Shown here: positions 10,818 to 23,005 of the stretch, one piece after another | Layout of the letters: every line of letters starts with the position of its first letter | How positions within the stretch are numbered: position 1 is the stretch's first letter | Assembly (NCBI GenBank): GCA_964017065.1 | Contig: OZ024787.1 | Coordinates: forward strand, 11,264,989-11,328,988 | Length of the DNA: 64,000 nucleotides | Reading direction: 5' to 3' | Origin: Haliclona indistincta | Lineage: Eukaryota; Porifera; Demospongiae; Haplosclerida; Chalinidae | Notes under the pieces: generated by a model | Database searches by the model: none | Seen by the model: the letters and a program-made list of their open reading frames with translations, nothing else | Told to the model about the DNA's origin: nothing | Position numbers and translations under genes: made by a program

Positions 10818-11225
10818 CTGTGACCAGAGATAATATATATTATTATGTAGTATATATTATCTCTGCTGTGACTAAGTCCAATCACCGATTCTGCTGCTAC
10901 CTGTTCATCGTGAAAGGCTCCTTGACTTTGAACAACAATACATTCGTGATAATACAGCTCCGTCAAAGAGGTTTTTATTTAATTTTCATGAGAAAACAAT
11001 ATCATTTACTAATTTATATTTGCACTGTTTAATCTTCGCTGCCTCATTTTTTGGCATTCGATCGTTTCACATTAATTTTTATCTGCTTTTGTTATATTAT
11101 CATAATGCACATTTTCAGTTATTTTGTATTGTACCTGTGATCTATGTTTGTACTCAACTAGGCTATCTGCTAGTTATGTGTTGTGACATAGCTTTGGTCA
11201 GAATAGTCTTATTATGGTACAACTG

Positions 11226-13938
11226 TTGGTAAGTCACTGAGTGATGGTAACTGATGCTGTTCAATGGTTCTGGGGTCAGCTCCCATTGAGTGCGACGAGT
11301 GTCTGGAAGAGGAGGGAACAAACAATTAGATGAGTATTGTTGGGTATGCTAGACTGTCGAGTATAATTTTTTTGTCTAAAAGAAGGATCACGACAAAAGA
11401 TTTATCAGCAGTTTCATGAAATTACTACACCTAAAGATCATCGTCATAAATGACTTTAAGCACTATTCTAGACTTTGAAAAAAATTCAAACTCTAGAACT
11501 CCATATTAACATAAAATTGTCTGGTTTGTATAAATGAGGACGCACTGCAGTTATGTAGAAACAGGACTCTGTTCAAACTCGAGTTCAATGAACACGTACC
11601 CTGGGCACTGCAGCACGCGTTTTATTGTACGTCTTCGCTCAGTCTCACAATTGTGGCACACCCACTTTCCGGAATGTTTTAATCAGCTATGTTGCAATAG
11701 GAATACATGGTCATAGCACGCGGCAAAAGACTTTCTCGACTTCGCAGGCGTCTTTCAAAACAACCAAGCTGTTGAGAGCTTTTCATGACAATCTCCGAGC
11801 ACTATGGCAGTAAACAGCCGCGTTTTTTGACGACACGTATATATACGTACATACGAATAATATAGACGGACACAAACGCATAACCCTCCGGCGCTTACGC
11901 GCCCAGGGTAACAACACTTACTGTGATTAACAAAGAATACACGACCATCTGGTAGTGTACGTGACTCCCAGCCAGCCTAGAGAAACAGACAGAGCAAAAT
12001 GTAAACCAATGGTTATTGTACATCACTTACTGGTAATGGAAGCATCTGAACATCTGTGTCACTGACACTCTTCTGTTTTATGGTTTCTGTCAACTCCATT
12101 ACCCCAGAGTCTGCTTTGACTGATGCAGCCATCCTGCCCAACAGAGCTTTATCTCTCTTCATAGTCACTAAAATAAAAGTATGTTGCATATTCATCAAAA
12201 AATGAGAATAGCTCTCACAAGGCAGTACATAAACATACAGATGAAGCCAAACGCTTAACCCTCCGGCGCCTATGCGCTCCCAGGGTAACAACAGCTAAGG
12301 CAATTATGGTCAAACCAAAACTATGCAATGATCACAGCTGTATACAAAAAAACTAAAACACTCAATCAATATTGAGCCATGCATGTGGTACCTTGATTTA
12401 GCTGAGGTGCCATTTCTTCAGACAGTGTCTGCAGCTGCTCAACTTGTGTCATAGCAAAGACAAGTGGTGCTAGTAAGCGAGGCTGTTCCTCCAGTCCAAG
12501 AGTATTCAGGAATGAGCTGCCAGTGACCTTACTGGAGGACAACTGAGCTATCTTCTTCTCTGATAACGTACCAGAGCAAGAGATGAGTACAGTGAGGAGA
12601 GATTGGCGTGTGTGCTCATCAGAGACTGCTTCAACCAGACGATGATAGAAATCAGTGTAGATCTTCTTCACACATGTTGCAATATCCTATAGATGAAAAA
12701 CATCTATATAGATTTTCTATATTTCACAGCAGCCTCTTACCTCCTCCAGAGGGCTAGGAAAGACAAGTCTCCATGCATCTACTGTCACCTCTTCCACTCC
12801 AGCATCTCTAAAAATAGTGGAATTCTCGAAGGATAAAGTTATAAAGCTGGCACATTGATCCTCCGGGAATATCCATGAGATGATCACTGACCCCACCTCT
12901 GCATGCATATGAACTAAAGACCAGCGACGTTTATCAAATGCCTCCATTGCAAGTTGCTCAATATCTTTCAGACTTCGAATGTTAGCCAGCCATTTAGAAA
13001 TCTTGATGGTAAGCTTTACTGTTTGTCCGGCTATGAGAGGCTCAACTTTGCTTGCAACAGCACGTTGAAATTCAAGAACAGTGGTGTCCAAAAGAAATTG
13101 TTCTTTCTTTGCTTCGTACTCTTTAACACGCTCTGTTAACTGATCTTCCTTGAAGTAAGCAACAAGTTGCAGAAGATAGTAGGTGTTGAATGTGTCCACA
13201 TGCTCTTTACGTAGCTTTCGTAAGAGTGCATCGAAACTAGAGCATCGGCTGAACTTATCGGTGTCAAATTGGTCATCAAGAAAAAATTGTGCTTCAGAGA
13301 GGTTGCACTTGCACTTGGTTAGAAGGCCAAGAAGATCGGTTAGCATATTGGTAAACGAGGATTCCAAATCTTGTAATCTTTCCATCACAGCAGCAGTTTC
13401 TTTAGCATCAATCTCATCGTAATTCTTATCTGCAAGTATAAATAATAAAATTATGCATTTAGACTAGCGTACAGATGAGGCTAACAAGCAGAGGCTAATG
13501 ACTACAATTTAGCTAGAATGTAGATTAATCAAGTGCATTGGTCCATCACTTAGGTAAAGAAAAGGAGTTAGACCCACCTTTATCATTATCATCACTAGAA
13601 TCAGTTGTTAACAAATACGTTTTGCTCAGTGTGGCAGCAAGATTACAATAATCATTAACCACTAGTGCTCGAATCACATCTTTCCATGAGGCATCTGGTT
13701 TGTACTGAAGCCAAAACTGGAACATCTTGAGCTTCCAGTTTTCAACACCTCCATTGGGGTCTTCTGTCACAATACTCTTGAGCTTTCTGCCTGGAATACC
13801 CAGTGACACACCAAACACTCTCCAGTCATCAGTCACTTCCTTGAGCTCCTTTAACAGCAACTGCTCTGTTGGTACATCTGAGAAAATTAATAGTAATAAA
13901 CTCAAAACTCAAACAGGCTTCCACTTACTGTCTGACAT
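11226..13938 (-). CDS. Death-domain/WW protein, paralog B, WW exon damaged
   Basis: Exons: 13938-13929 (ATGTCAGACA), 13877-13578 (Death domain), 13429-12741, 12686-12392, 12167-12031 (ends MLPLP), 11976-11922 (AGWESRTLPDGRVFFVNH) and 11302 to ~11226. Phases match paralog A, and Death-domain and helical regions are highly similar. The coiled-coil exon was not found between 12190 and 12390, where a short GC-rich repeat sits. The second WW exon carries a 2-nt insertion at ~11,276 relative to the paralog D and F exons. It keeps TQW but loses the following D-P and shifts frame. This copy is therefore either altered at its C-terminus or a young pseudogene. Confidence 0.75.
11881..12295. repeat. Two copies of a short GC-rich palindromic repeat in paralog B introns
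   Basis: TAACCCTCCGGCGC...CCAGGGTAACAAC occurs at 11,881-11,915 and again at 12,256-12,292, both on the plus strand. Each has CCCT/AGGG ends that pair. The second copy lies where a coiled-coil exon would be expected from the other paralogs. Confidence 0.65.
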
Positions 13939-14050
13939 GTTGCAGAATCGTCGCACAGTATAGAGGGAAGGGCGTATCTTGTAACCAAGGGCGTTACCCG
14001 TATCGATCCCGGCTAATCTTTCTCACGGTTTCTTCCACGCCCTTGGCTTT

Positions 14051-14291
14051 CTTTAGTTGTGTGACAGGTACGAAGCTGAAACTGCTCGAGCATGCTCATC
14101 TGCCATAAGTGCAGGAATCTATGCGATGTTTTTGCGATATTACAGCAACGCAGGCTGTGCTGTCTGGCACCACATAGCTGTAATATCGCGTACGAGCAGC
14201 GCTCGGCGAAAACATCGCATAGATTCCTGCACAGATAGCAGATGAGCATGCTCGAGCAGTTTTAACTTCGTACATTTCGCACAACTAAAGA
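14051..14291. repeat. Foldback element upstream of paralog B
   Basis: The left arm contains GCTCGAGCATGCTCATCTGC and ATCTATGCGATGTTTT. The right arm carries their complements. An inner pair, GCGATATTACAGC/GCTGTAATATCGC, forms the top of the stem. It separates paralog B from the flank that matches paralog A. Confidence 0.85.
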
Positions 14292-14931
14292 GAGTGTTTA
14301 CAATCTATCCCTGGTGCTTTATACAAGTACATGTGTATTATAGTCTTCACATGGCGAGCTCGTAGCTCCGCGATGGCTAACACTGCATTGCTGAAATTTG
14401 CTATATTCGATGGCTATCGATAGGCAAGCAAACTGCACGCAGCAATTCTGTCTGCACGAATACCGATGACTAGGAAAATACAGCTCCCTGCAAAAGTCAT
14501 GAATATCATTAATTTGGTGCACTGTGACGTCACTACATGACGTAAAAGTAAATTTGAAACCACGCATGCGTACAAAATGTGGTCATGCAACGGACAATTA
14601 TACGGAAATGTACAAGATAACCACGTTTTGTTGCTTTTTACGGTGTACATTGTCACACTTACTTGAAGCTATTGTCCTGTGCACGTAAGGTGAGCTTACT
14701 TTGCACTAGAAAAGTAATCTAAATCGCTAGCATTTGTTAGTTGTTACGTGTAAAAATTGATTTTAAAATTCGCTAGCTTCGCTGCAGACCAAAATGCGCA
14801 CGCGTGGAAAATGTTGTAGGCGTGGTAATAATTTTTAATAATTTATTATTATTATTTCGCTGTGTGCACGTGTTCCATCATAGCTCGCAATGTCTGAATT
14901 TTCACCATAGAGCTCGCAATTTAGTGACTGT
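14292..14931. other. Intergenic; duplicated paralog flank and 5' flank of acidic gene
   Basis: 14,520-14,690 is the second copy of the flank at 10,545-10,700. 14,820-14,860 is an AT-rich TTATTATTATT stretch just before the plus-strand gene. The ORF that starts at 14,804 includes this stretch, so its start is unlikely to be the real one. Confidence 0.55.
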
Positions 14932-17900
14932 CATGGAGCTGATCAGTGATGCTCCGGCTAGAGATGCATCACTAGTTTGGACCTCTGGAGCTGAACAGGA
15001 CAAACCAGAGACGAATCATGCAGCAACCGACAACTTGACGACGAACCATCTACTACAAGTGACTAGCACTCGCAAACAGTTGGAGGAGTCGCCTATAAAA
15101 GTCAAACCAATCGTGCTGGGAGAATTGAGCACTTTTGATACAGACAGCAATGACGGTATCTTCTCCAGGAGTAACCTGTGCTCGCCTGACGTGACGAACA
15201 CTAGTTGCACGCCGCTTTCCAGTAGTTTCCACGACCACGAGGATTGTGGTTTTGCTGATGGGTTTGACTCTGAACTTTTCGAGGAGCTGGGCGTGCTCTG
15301 CAGCGCTGACCCGGATCAAGAATACGCCTCTGTAGCTACAGGAGACCTCGCTGTTGTTCGCTCCTCTCTACCAACAAACCCAGCGGCGGGCGGCGCCATG
15401 GGAAAACACGTGCAAATGAAGAGAATGAAACTGCTCCTACGCAAAATAGACGCCTCCAAGTTCGCGACAAGAAACAGCACAACAGCGCCCTCTCCTGTAC
15501 AGCCGGTCAACAGCGCAGTAGAGCAGAGAAAGGAGGTCACACTTGAAGACAAGGTGCTTCTTGGACCATCACTGACTAGTGAGGAAGAGGCTAAATCGAG
15601 CGATGAGGCATCCACGCTGCTATCAGGTAGTCAGGGAATGGTTAGAGAGATGGACCTGTCAGATAACTTTACACTGAGTTTGCAAGAAGAGACAGAAGAA
15701 GAGGAGGACATTGTAGAAGGAGATTGCAACCAGGAAGAGAGATCTGGAGTGAGTGATTGTGAGCAAAAGATTGACGCAGCTGACGAAGAGGGTAGTGGAG
15801 AGAGAACACCTGCTTGTTGTCAAGAAGATGGACAGGAAGGGCATTGTGATAGAGAAGAAGTAGCTTCTGCTTGTGTACCGGAAGATTGCTTGAGAGATGT
15901 TGATTGTCAGCAACAAGAAGATCCAGAGAAGGTTGGTGGAGAGAGTAAAGGATCAGCTTGTCAAGAAGAAGGACAAGAAGGGCATTATGACAGAGACGAA
16001 GTAGCTTCTGCTTGTAACGTTCCAGAGAGAGATTTTGTCGTTGATTGCCAGCAACAAGAAGATCTGGAGAAGGTTGGTGGAGAGAGTAAAGGTTCAGCTT
16101 GTCAAGAAGAAGGACAAGGAGGGCACGATGATGGAGACCAAGTAGCTTCTGCTTGTAACGTTCCAGAGAGAGATGTTGACGTTGATAGTCAGCAACAAGA
16201 AGATTCAGAGAAGGTTGGTGGAGAGAGAAAAGGTTTAGCTTGTCAAGAAGAAGGACAAGAAGGGCACGATGATAGAGACGAAGTAGCTTCTGCTTGTAAC
16301 GTTCCAGAGAGAGATGTTGACGTTGATAGTCAGCAACAAGAAGATCCAGAAAAGGTTGGTGGAGAGAGTAAAGGCTCAGCTTGTCAAGGAGTGGAGGATT
16401 GTGAGCAAGAGACAGACAGTGAGGTGAGTGTGATGGAGACAAGTGATGAAGTATTGTGATTGGTAAGAAGACTGTGTTGAATTGGTTTGATTGGTCAGAC
16501 ACCAAAGTTTGAATAGTGTCATTGATCAATGGAGAGAGTGTTAAAATGTGTTATTTGTCTGTTGATGTTAACTTATGTGTTCTCTCATACACAGAATCAT
16601 GATGTAGATACGGCTTACCATCTCAAGCTGTCCGAATCGATAAAGACACTACAGGATGTTATTGGTACTCAAGATGTCTGTTCACCTTCTGCAGCACCAT
16701 CCGCTGAGGCTCCACCCACTCCTTCACCCGAGAAGCACTTTACTACTGATCCAGCAAGCGGTGAAAAACAGTGAGTGCATGAATCATTTACAAGGTCTTT
16801 ATTTACTTACTCCTCTCTCTCATACACACTTCTCTCTCTCTCTCACACTTCTCCCTGCCTCTCTCTCTCTCTCACTTCTCCCTATCATACACACTTCTCT
16901 CTCTCTCTTCTGCCTCTCTCTATCTCTCTCTCTTCCTCTTCTCTCTTTGCAGTAAGAAGACTGCAAAGCAAAGCTCACCAAAGAAACGGAGGCGTCGACG
17001 TAAGCAGTCTCGAGCTGTCCCTGTTGATCAGCCAGCTCCAGATACCAGCGAGACATATGACCTCCTTGTCCCTGATGGAATCCAGTCACCAGCTGACATA
17101 GCTCCTGTTAGCAAAAAGCGAAAGCTCACCAAGTTGACAAACAGCAAAAAGACCAGCAGCAAGCACGAAAAGAGTAAGTGAAACCAACAATAATCGAATA
17201 CATTTTTATCGAGGAATTTCAGTTTAGTGTTTTTAATCGAATGTGCTGGGAATGTGTGTTGCTGTTGTGCACAGAACAGGATTCCATAGTGATCACTGAG
17301 TTGATACTGTGGCCAGACACTGTGCTATATTGACCGAACCCACTGTAACTATGGTAGCGCTCTAGTAAACACACAAGCGCTATCAACTGATTGGTGGGCA
17401 CATATCAATGACTATACTAGTTATCACTATACTGTGCTTGCTTACTAGCAACACTGTGAGCCCTCTTTGTCCTTTTGTGCCGTTAGACTCTCAGTCTTCT
17501 GTGGAAGAGAAGTCCGATAAACAAACAGACGATTCCGTCACCAAGAAGAGCAGAACTAAGAGGCTGACTAAATCACAGAAGAAGCGCCAGAGAGATCATG
17601 AAACCGAGCAGGAGAACTTGACTGAGGAAGATGTTGATGAACGACCTTTGTCTAAAAGATCACCATGTGATGTGGACAAGCGACCTTTATCAAAGAGAGC
17701 TCTAGAGGCAGAGAGCAGCCATTCACTTCAAACTAGCAAGAAACAAAAGAAAGAGAAGCACAAACACAAGCACAAGAAAAGTCGAAGAAAACTGAATCGA
17801 GAGGTCAGTGCAAACTGGTACAACTGTATGCTATTAGTGAGAGCACAACTACACACACACTATGTGCATTTGAACTGAGTCACGCTTTGTTATCAAAGTC

Positions 17901-18732
17901 CTAATTGTGCTAGAGAAGTCTGATAACATGATGGTGTGGTTTGATGTTGTAGCTTTCAAAATGTAAATAATTTTCAGACAAGCACTGCAGGCCTTCTGCT
18001 TGAGGCAGCTGGCAGGTTGAGGTACAGTTTGTATAGCTGCTACCAACTATCAATGTCATAAGCTTTTACAAAGCTCTTGTAGTGGTTTAGTTCTCATTGA
18101 GAGTTTGGATAGATATTGTGAGGACAATGACTTCATACAATAACACTGGTTTGTCTGCACAGGAGATTGAGAGCATGTTAGGAGAGGAGCTGATGAAGCT
18201 AAAGGAGCAGCTCAAGGAGGTGCATTCAGGAGCTAACTCTGTGATAGAGAATACAGAAAAATTGAAGGACACCATTCGTACCAAGATCAGAGAAGTCAAG
18301 GTATCGTTACTCAAACATTCCTTCTCTTCTACTTTACAGCGATTTTATTACTTCTTGCAATGGTAAAGCGTAAACCGTAGAGCGTAGACCGTAAAGCTTG
18401 GAGCACTAATGCGTTAAAATGAGATTAAGTCTTTGATCATGCTCCATTGTGTGAATAAATACCAGTGATTTGACACATTAGTGACTGCAAGGTGACGCTT
18501 TACACTCAAATCTTCCTTGCAAGGAGTAATAAAACCGCTGTAGATGTCTGCTGCATAATAATTATACCAATCTTTTTTTTTTTTTAATGATATTAGTCTA
18601 GTGCTATTGAGTATCTTTTTGTTGCAAAAACATAATATTATTTTTTTTTTTGGTTCTTTGATATAGGCACAGAAGCTGATGCCGAGTGAATCTGATTCAA
18701 ATTCACCGAAACCAGTAACCAAGGTGCGTGCG

Positions 18733-18798
<66 letters not shown>

Positions 18799-20201
18799 GC
18801 GTGTGTGTAAGCGTGTGTGTGTAAGCGTGTGTGTGTAAGCGTGTGTGTAAGCGTGTGTGTACTTATCCTATCCTTCTTACTCCACAGAGTGTCTCAGATA
18901 CTGACAGTGACATAGCAGTGTCTACCGATCCACTTCCTGAGACTATCGATATCGATGATCCACCCACGTCACCACAACCAAATGACAAGACCTGTGGTGC
19001 TGACCCTTCCTCAGACACCAGTGACGATCATCATGAGATATTTGCGAAGACGATCGACCTATTTGAAAATGAAAAATCGTCGAGAACTAGAGCATCGCTT
19101 GCCCGCACCATGACCTGTGCTCGCTGTAGACCCACGCCAAACAGGTATCTTGAACGCTGCATTCAGCTCCCGTCCATGTCTGCAGCAACACCAGAATCGT
19201 CCGATACTGAATCAGACACTGAGAGAGAAAAGGAGGCTTATTTGCCCTCTGGTCGACAATTGAGCAGCGTTATTCCCTCGACCAAAAGAGATCAATGCTC
19301 AGTTAAGTTAAAGTTTTCTGATGATATTTGCGATCTTTTTGGTCAGCTTCGTCAAATCTACTCGGTGCTCAAAGACCTAAAGATTGACTGGCCGTTTTTC
19401 TCGCATGTCCTTCACTTTGCTTTAGCTCTGGAAGAGATGATTTGGTGGGTTTCAGATATCGGCGTTGAACAAGAGAAACAACTACAATTTGACTACAACA
19501 GGCATCTTTGCCTACCAAGTTATGTACTGGGTGCACTTTTGGTCGAGGTTGGAATTGTTTTACGCAATCTCAAGATGAAGCTGGCTGCGGAACCAATACC
19601 ATCTGCGCTCAGGTCTGCTGTAAACACCGCCTACTACATCAACAAGTATGTCCGCCTGTTTATAGCGCATGGTTTTCGTGAGCCGTCTGAGTTCTTAATC
19701 CATGTGAATCAAGCTAGCGAAGGTGCACGTTCTGTGAACGAAGTGTGCAGTTTGACTGGTTTCTCTGCTGCCGTGAGTAAGGTTGATAAGAACATCACTG
19801 AGCTGTCTCGACGTGTCCGCAAGCGGGTCTACCACGAGACAATCAATCACGAAGTGATGCAAAAGAGAAATTTCCGTTCAGACTTCACAGTCAAACACAA
19901 TAGTTATTACGATGATGACGATAGGCAACGAAACGGTGACCCTGAGTCAAATTTTGCTGCTTGGTTTCCTCACAATGAGACGCTAAGGGAGAAGAAGGGA
20001 AAGACTGATGGCTGCTTAAATAAACCCTCTGCTTCTGCTGTACCAATCAGCTCTAGTCATCCTTTGTCTGCGCGCAAATCTCTTCCGTCTGACTCTCATG
20101 CCCGGTCACAAGCTGTTAACGACGCAGTAGCTTCTCAGTTTGTCAATGGTCATCTGAGCGTGCCCATGCACAGAAGCTTCCAAGAAATTCACCAACATTG
20201 A
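14932..20201 (+). CDS. Acidic, Lys-rich nuclear-type protein, seven exons
   Basis: Exons joined in phase: 14932-16450 (donor GTATTG), 16595-16770, 16953-17173, 17487-17803, 18163-18300, 18667-18723 and 18888-~20185. I chose the ATG at 14932 because upstream sequence is AT-rich and non-coding. Exon 1 is acidic and ends in 47-aa tandem repeats. Exons 3-4 carry basic NLS-like runs (PKKRRRRK, KKRKL, KEKHKHKHKK). Exon 5 is a coiled coil. Exon 7 has a hydrophobic helical domain from about 19,310 to 19,790 (DDICDLFGQLRQIY ... PSYVLGALLVEVG). I do not recognise this domain. A chromatin or transcription role would fit the composition but is inference. The frame ends at 20201, but the neighbouring frame continues without a gap. 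Confidence 0.7.
15780..16400. repeat. 141-bp tandem repeat encoding 47 aa, about four copies
   Basis: TAGCTTCTGC recurs at 15861, 16002, 16143 and 16284, exactly 141 bp apart. Each unit encodes a Gln/Glu-rich segment (QQQEDPEKVGGESKG), then CQEEGQEGH and EVASACN. Every unit has two conserved cysteines. Confidence 0.9.
16803..16950. repeat. CT-rich microsatellite in intron
   Basis: A (CT)n/CTTCTC tract runs up to the acceptor TTTGCAG at 16946-16952. It acts as an extended polypyrimidine tract for that exon. Confidence 0.9.
18733..18862. repeat. (GT)n microsatellite in intron
   Basis: Over 30 GT dinucleotides, followed by GTGTGTGTAAGC units, start directly after the donor AAG|GTGCGTG at 18723. 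Confidence 0.95.
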
Positions 20202-20205
20202 CAAC

Positions 20206-22288
20206 TTGCTGGCGTCAGCGTCTGATGGTCGCCTTCAGAGACATGTTCAATCACCCATCACGGCAGCTTCTAGTAAAGTTGCTCTACCCAAATCAGTTCA
20301 AATCCAAACTGTTTCTTCTTCAGCTGCGAGTTTGACCAATACTCATCTTAAACCAGTTCTCTGTACTCGGTTGTCTTCATCAACAGGTGCTCTACCATCT
20401 TCTTTCTCATCACCAATGACATGTTCTTCATCTGCCTCCACAAGCCTAGTTGGGACTTCTTTACTGCCAGCTTCTTCCTCTACTGTCGTGAAAGACTCTT
20501 TATCAAACGCAACCCCATCAATCAGTGCTTCTAACGACCAGAGTCAAGCATCTTTGAGTCCCTGTAACCAGCAGACACAGGCAGCTTCTACTACACCACA
20601 GCAGGCCTCTCGGACATCAACAACTGCGTCTGAATCTCAAATCCGCTCCTCGTGTCAAGTGCTAGCCAGCAGTTCAGTCAGTACCAACACAGCTCCTCTT
20701 GTTAGACCTAAAATGACTCATGTCAGCTCAGCCAGTACTCTGCCTGTAGTGGGCCCTAGATACCAGCTTAACCGACCAACGAATCTTAATACTTCTATTT
20801 TGTCTCCTGTAGTGTTGGCACGACAGATTTCACCAACTAATGGTTCTGTACCTTGTCCAGTGTATTCTCAACAGCCATTGCAATCATTTCCAGCATGCGC
20901 TTCCACTGTACCACACTCATTTCCCGTCCCTTTGTCACCTATGTCATCTTCGCCAACTTCTCCCTTGTCTCCTTATGTGGTCCAACCTAGGCTGCCTGTC
21001 TTGTTCCCTCTCAGTGGTTCTCCTCCTCTTCGGATGCCAGTACCTCAATCCTGCCCACCACCACAGCCGAGATACCCTCTACCCTCACTATCTCGACCAG
21101 CGTTGCTCTATCCTCCGACAGCGCCAACGCAGGAGAACAGAAGATTCACATCCCAACAACCTGTTACGACCTCTTTCTGTCATAGACCATCTCACTTCAA
21201 CCCTGGGCTTATTGCTGCAACTATACCTGATTTGTTGAATAAAACAGTGCATGTGCACCAGTTTGGGCCGCGACCAGGACAAGCAAATATTAGACCACAA
21301 CTAAGCTACTCCCATCCATCCCATTCCGTTTGCAGAGTCATTGAAACTTTGGATACTCTCAATAACACTGGCAAGGGACTGGTTACTGTGACACCTGCCC
21401 CAAGACAACTGTCTCCTTTGATGACTAGGCCACCACTCCCCTCACCCTCCCAATGCATGCCATCGGTCTGCGTCCCCTTACCTGTCGAATTCGGCTCTCG
21501 CTTGACCTCGACAAGATTCACGAATGTTGTCAAGACTGTCAACGCTAACTCTACTACATATAGACCTTATACCAACAAACAGCTTTCTCCTCTCGAGAAG
21601 CTTATAACAGAAGCTCCCAAACCAAACCAATTAAGCACCCATTTCACAAACTTCCAAAAGTACAGCAACCGATACTTCTCCCTAGCTCTCTTTCACCTGG
21701 TGGGCAACAGGAGTCTGTCAATGCTTCCCAATCTTGTTCAACCTCTGATAAACAAGAAGTGGCTCCTGTATCCCCATCTGCTATCGCTAACACTGAGCAG
21801 CCAGGTACAGTAGACCACGACAAACCAAAAAACACACCTGTTTCTTCAACTGAAGGATCTTGTGCTGTGATGAAAGAGAATACCACGCCATCGTCAGACG
21901 CAGAACAAAGCATAACCATTTCAAAAAGTGACGAAAGCAAGTCTCCCTCAACTTCTGAGAAACAAATCAGCTCTCCTGTCCCTTGTAGTAGCGGAGGAGG
22001 CAATATTTATTATTCCGATTACTTCCGAAATTCTTACTCGCATGATACAAATCATACAAAAGTTGAGCCTCCCTTGTTCTTCAAGCCTGTCTTCACGCCC
22101 ACTTCTATTACAACCATCGAATCGCAACTGCCAGTGGTCTCTGCTAACAATGAAGAAACGACTGACTCAAACAAAACAAAACAACAGCATCTACATGTAC
22201 TAACAGTAGCATATCTTCATCAAACTCTTCAACTACTCCTTTAACCTCTTCTCCCATTCCTTCTAACAGCTCTGCATCTGCTGATGCT
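20206..22288 (+). CDS. Ser/Pro/Thr-rich continuation of the nuclear-type gene, with frame breaks
   Basis: Immediately after the stop at 20201, the next frame reads on (KFTNIDNLLASASDGRLQ) as a Ser/Thr/Pro-rich sequence to about 21,650. It then continues in another frame (VQQPILLPSSLSPGGQ) to ~22,180 and in a third frame into the hAT domain. The frames overlap by a few bases, so introns cannot explain the changes; each is a 1-2 nt indel. The stretch has few stops over 2 kb, which suggests it was coding until recently or that the assembly has indels. No catalytic motif is visible; it looks disordered. Confidence 0.45.
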
Positions 22289-22439
22289 TTGCCTCCTGTT
22301 GGTGACTCACCTACCAACCCTTCTTCTTCCTCAACAACAGCAGTCAAGGAAATAGATGACAGTGCTCCCACCACTATCAGATCCTCTCTACTTAATTCTT
22401 CTCTGTCGATGTCTGGCGACAGCAGCAACAATACAGAAT

Positions 22440-23005
22440 CAAAATCAGAAGAATCCAATGCTTTGATTGAAAGGCTTTTGACAAGTCTTCGTGAGCGTTT
22501 TGAGTTTTTACTCCGGTCAGAAGTGTATCAAGCCGCTGCTGCATTGGATCCACGTGTGAAGTTAACTGATACAGATAATCTTCCATCTCAGAAGGTTTTT
22601 GTTTTTTCTTCAAGCACAGTTAAGCAGTCAATTTACTCTCTGATACCTGTTGACCGGCTACAGCACTCAGTTGTTCTTTCACATCAAGAGCAGCCAGCTT
22701 CACCTCCTAAGAAGGCACGATTGTTGGATTTCTCAAGTTTTTCTAACGACAGGGTAGTTAAAGATATGAGTGCTGATACAGAGCTTCAAACATTCTTCGA
22801 TCAACCACGGCTTGATGTCAATCCTATTGTGTTTTGGTCTGAACGAAAGGAAACAAAATTGTCTAAGGTTGCCTTACAATTATTCTCCGTTCCGTGTAGT
22901 TCTGCCCCCGTAGAGAGATTGTTCTCGAAAGCAGGTGTTATTCTGAATCAGAGAAGAAATCTCATAGATAGTGGCAAACTAGAGAAACTTGTTTTCATCA
23001 AGTAA
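22440..23005 (+). CDS. hAT transposase C-terminal dimerisation domain
   Basis: From about 22,455 the frame reads ALIERLLTSLRERFEFLL, then AAAALDPRVKL, and ends with NPIVFWSERKE, FSVPCSSAPVERLFSKAG and a stop at 23005. These are signatures of the hAT C-terminal region: the LDPR motif and the dimerisation block with SSAxVERLFS. No BED finger or the rest of the RNase-H fold was found upstream. Instead the frame is preceded by Ser/Pro-rich sequence, so this is either a decayed hAT copy or a fusion of its tail to the host gene. Confidence 0.75.

Noticed and set aside
14804..14931. Upstream start for the acidic protein
   Set aside because: The added stretch covers TTATTATTATT-type intergenic sequence and has a different composition from the rest of the protein.
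15669..16529. 286-aa minus-strand ORF rich in Leu, His and Gln
   Set aside because: It is antisense of the 141-bp repeat in the acidic protein; the plus frame has the spliced, continuous gene.
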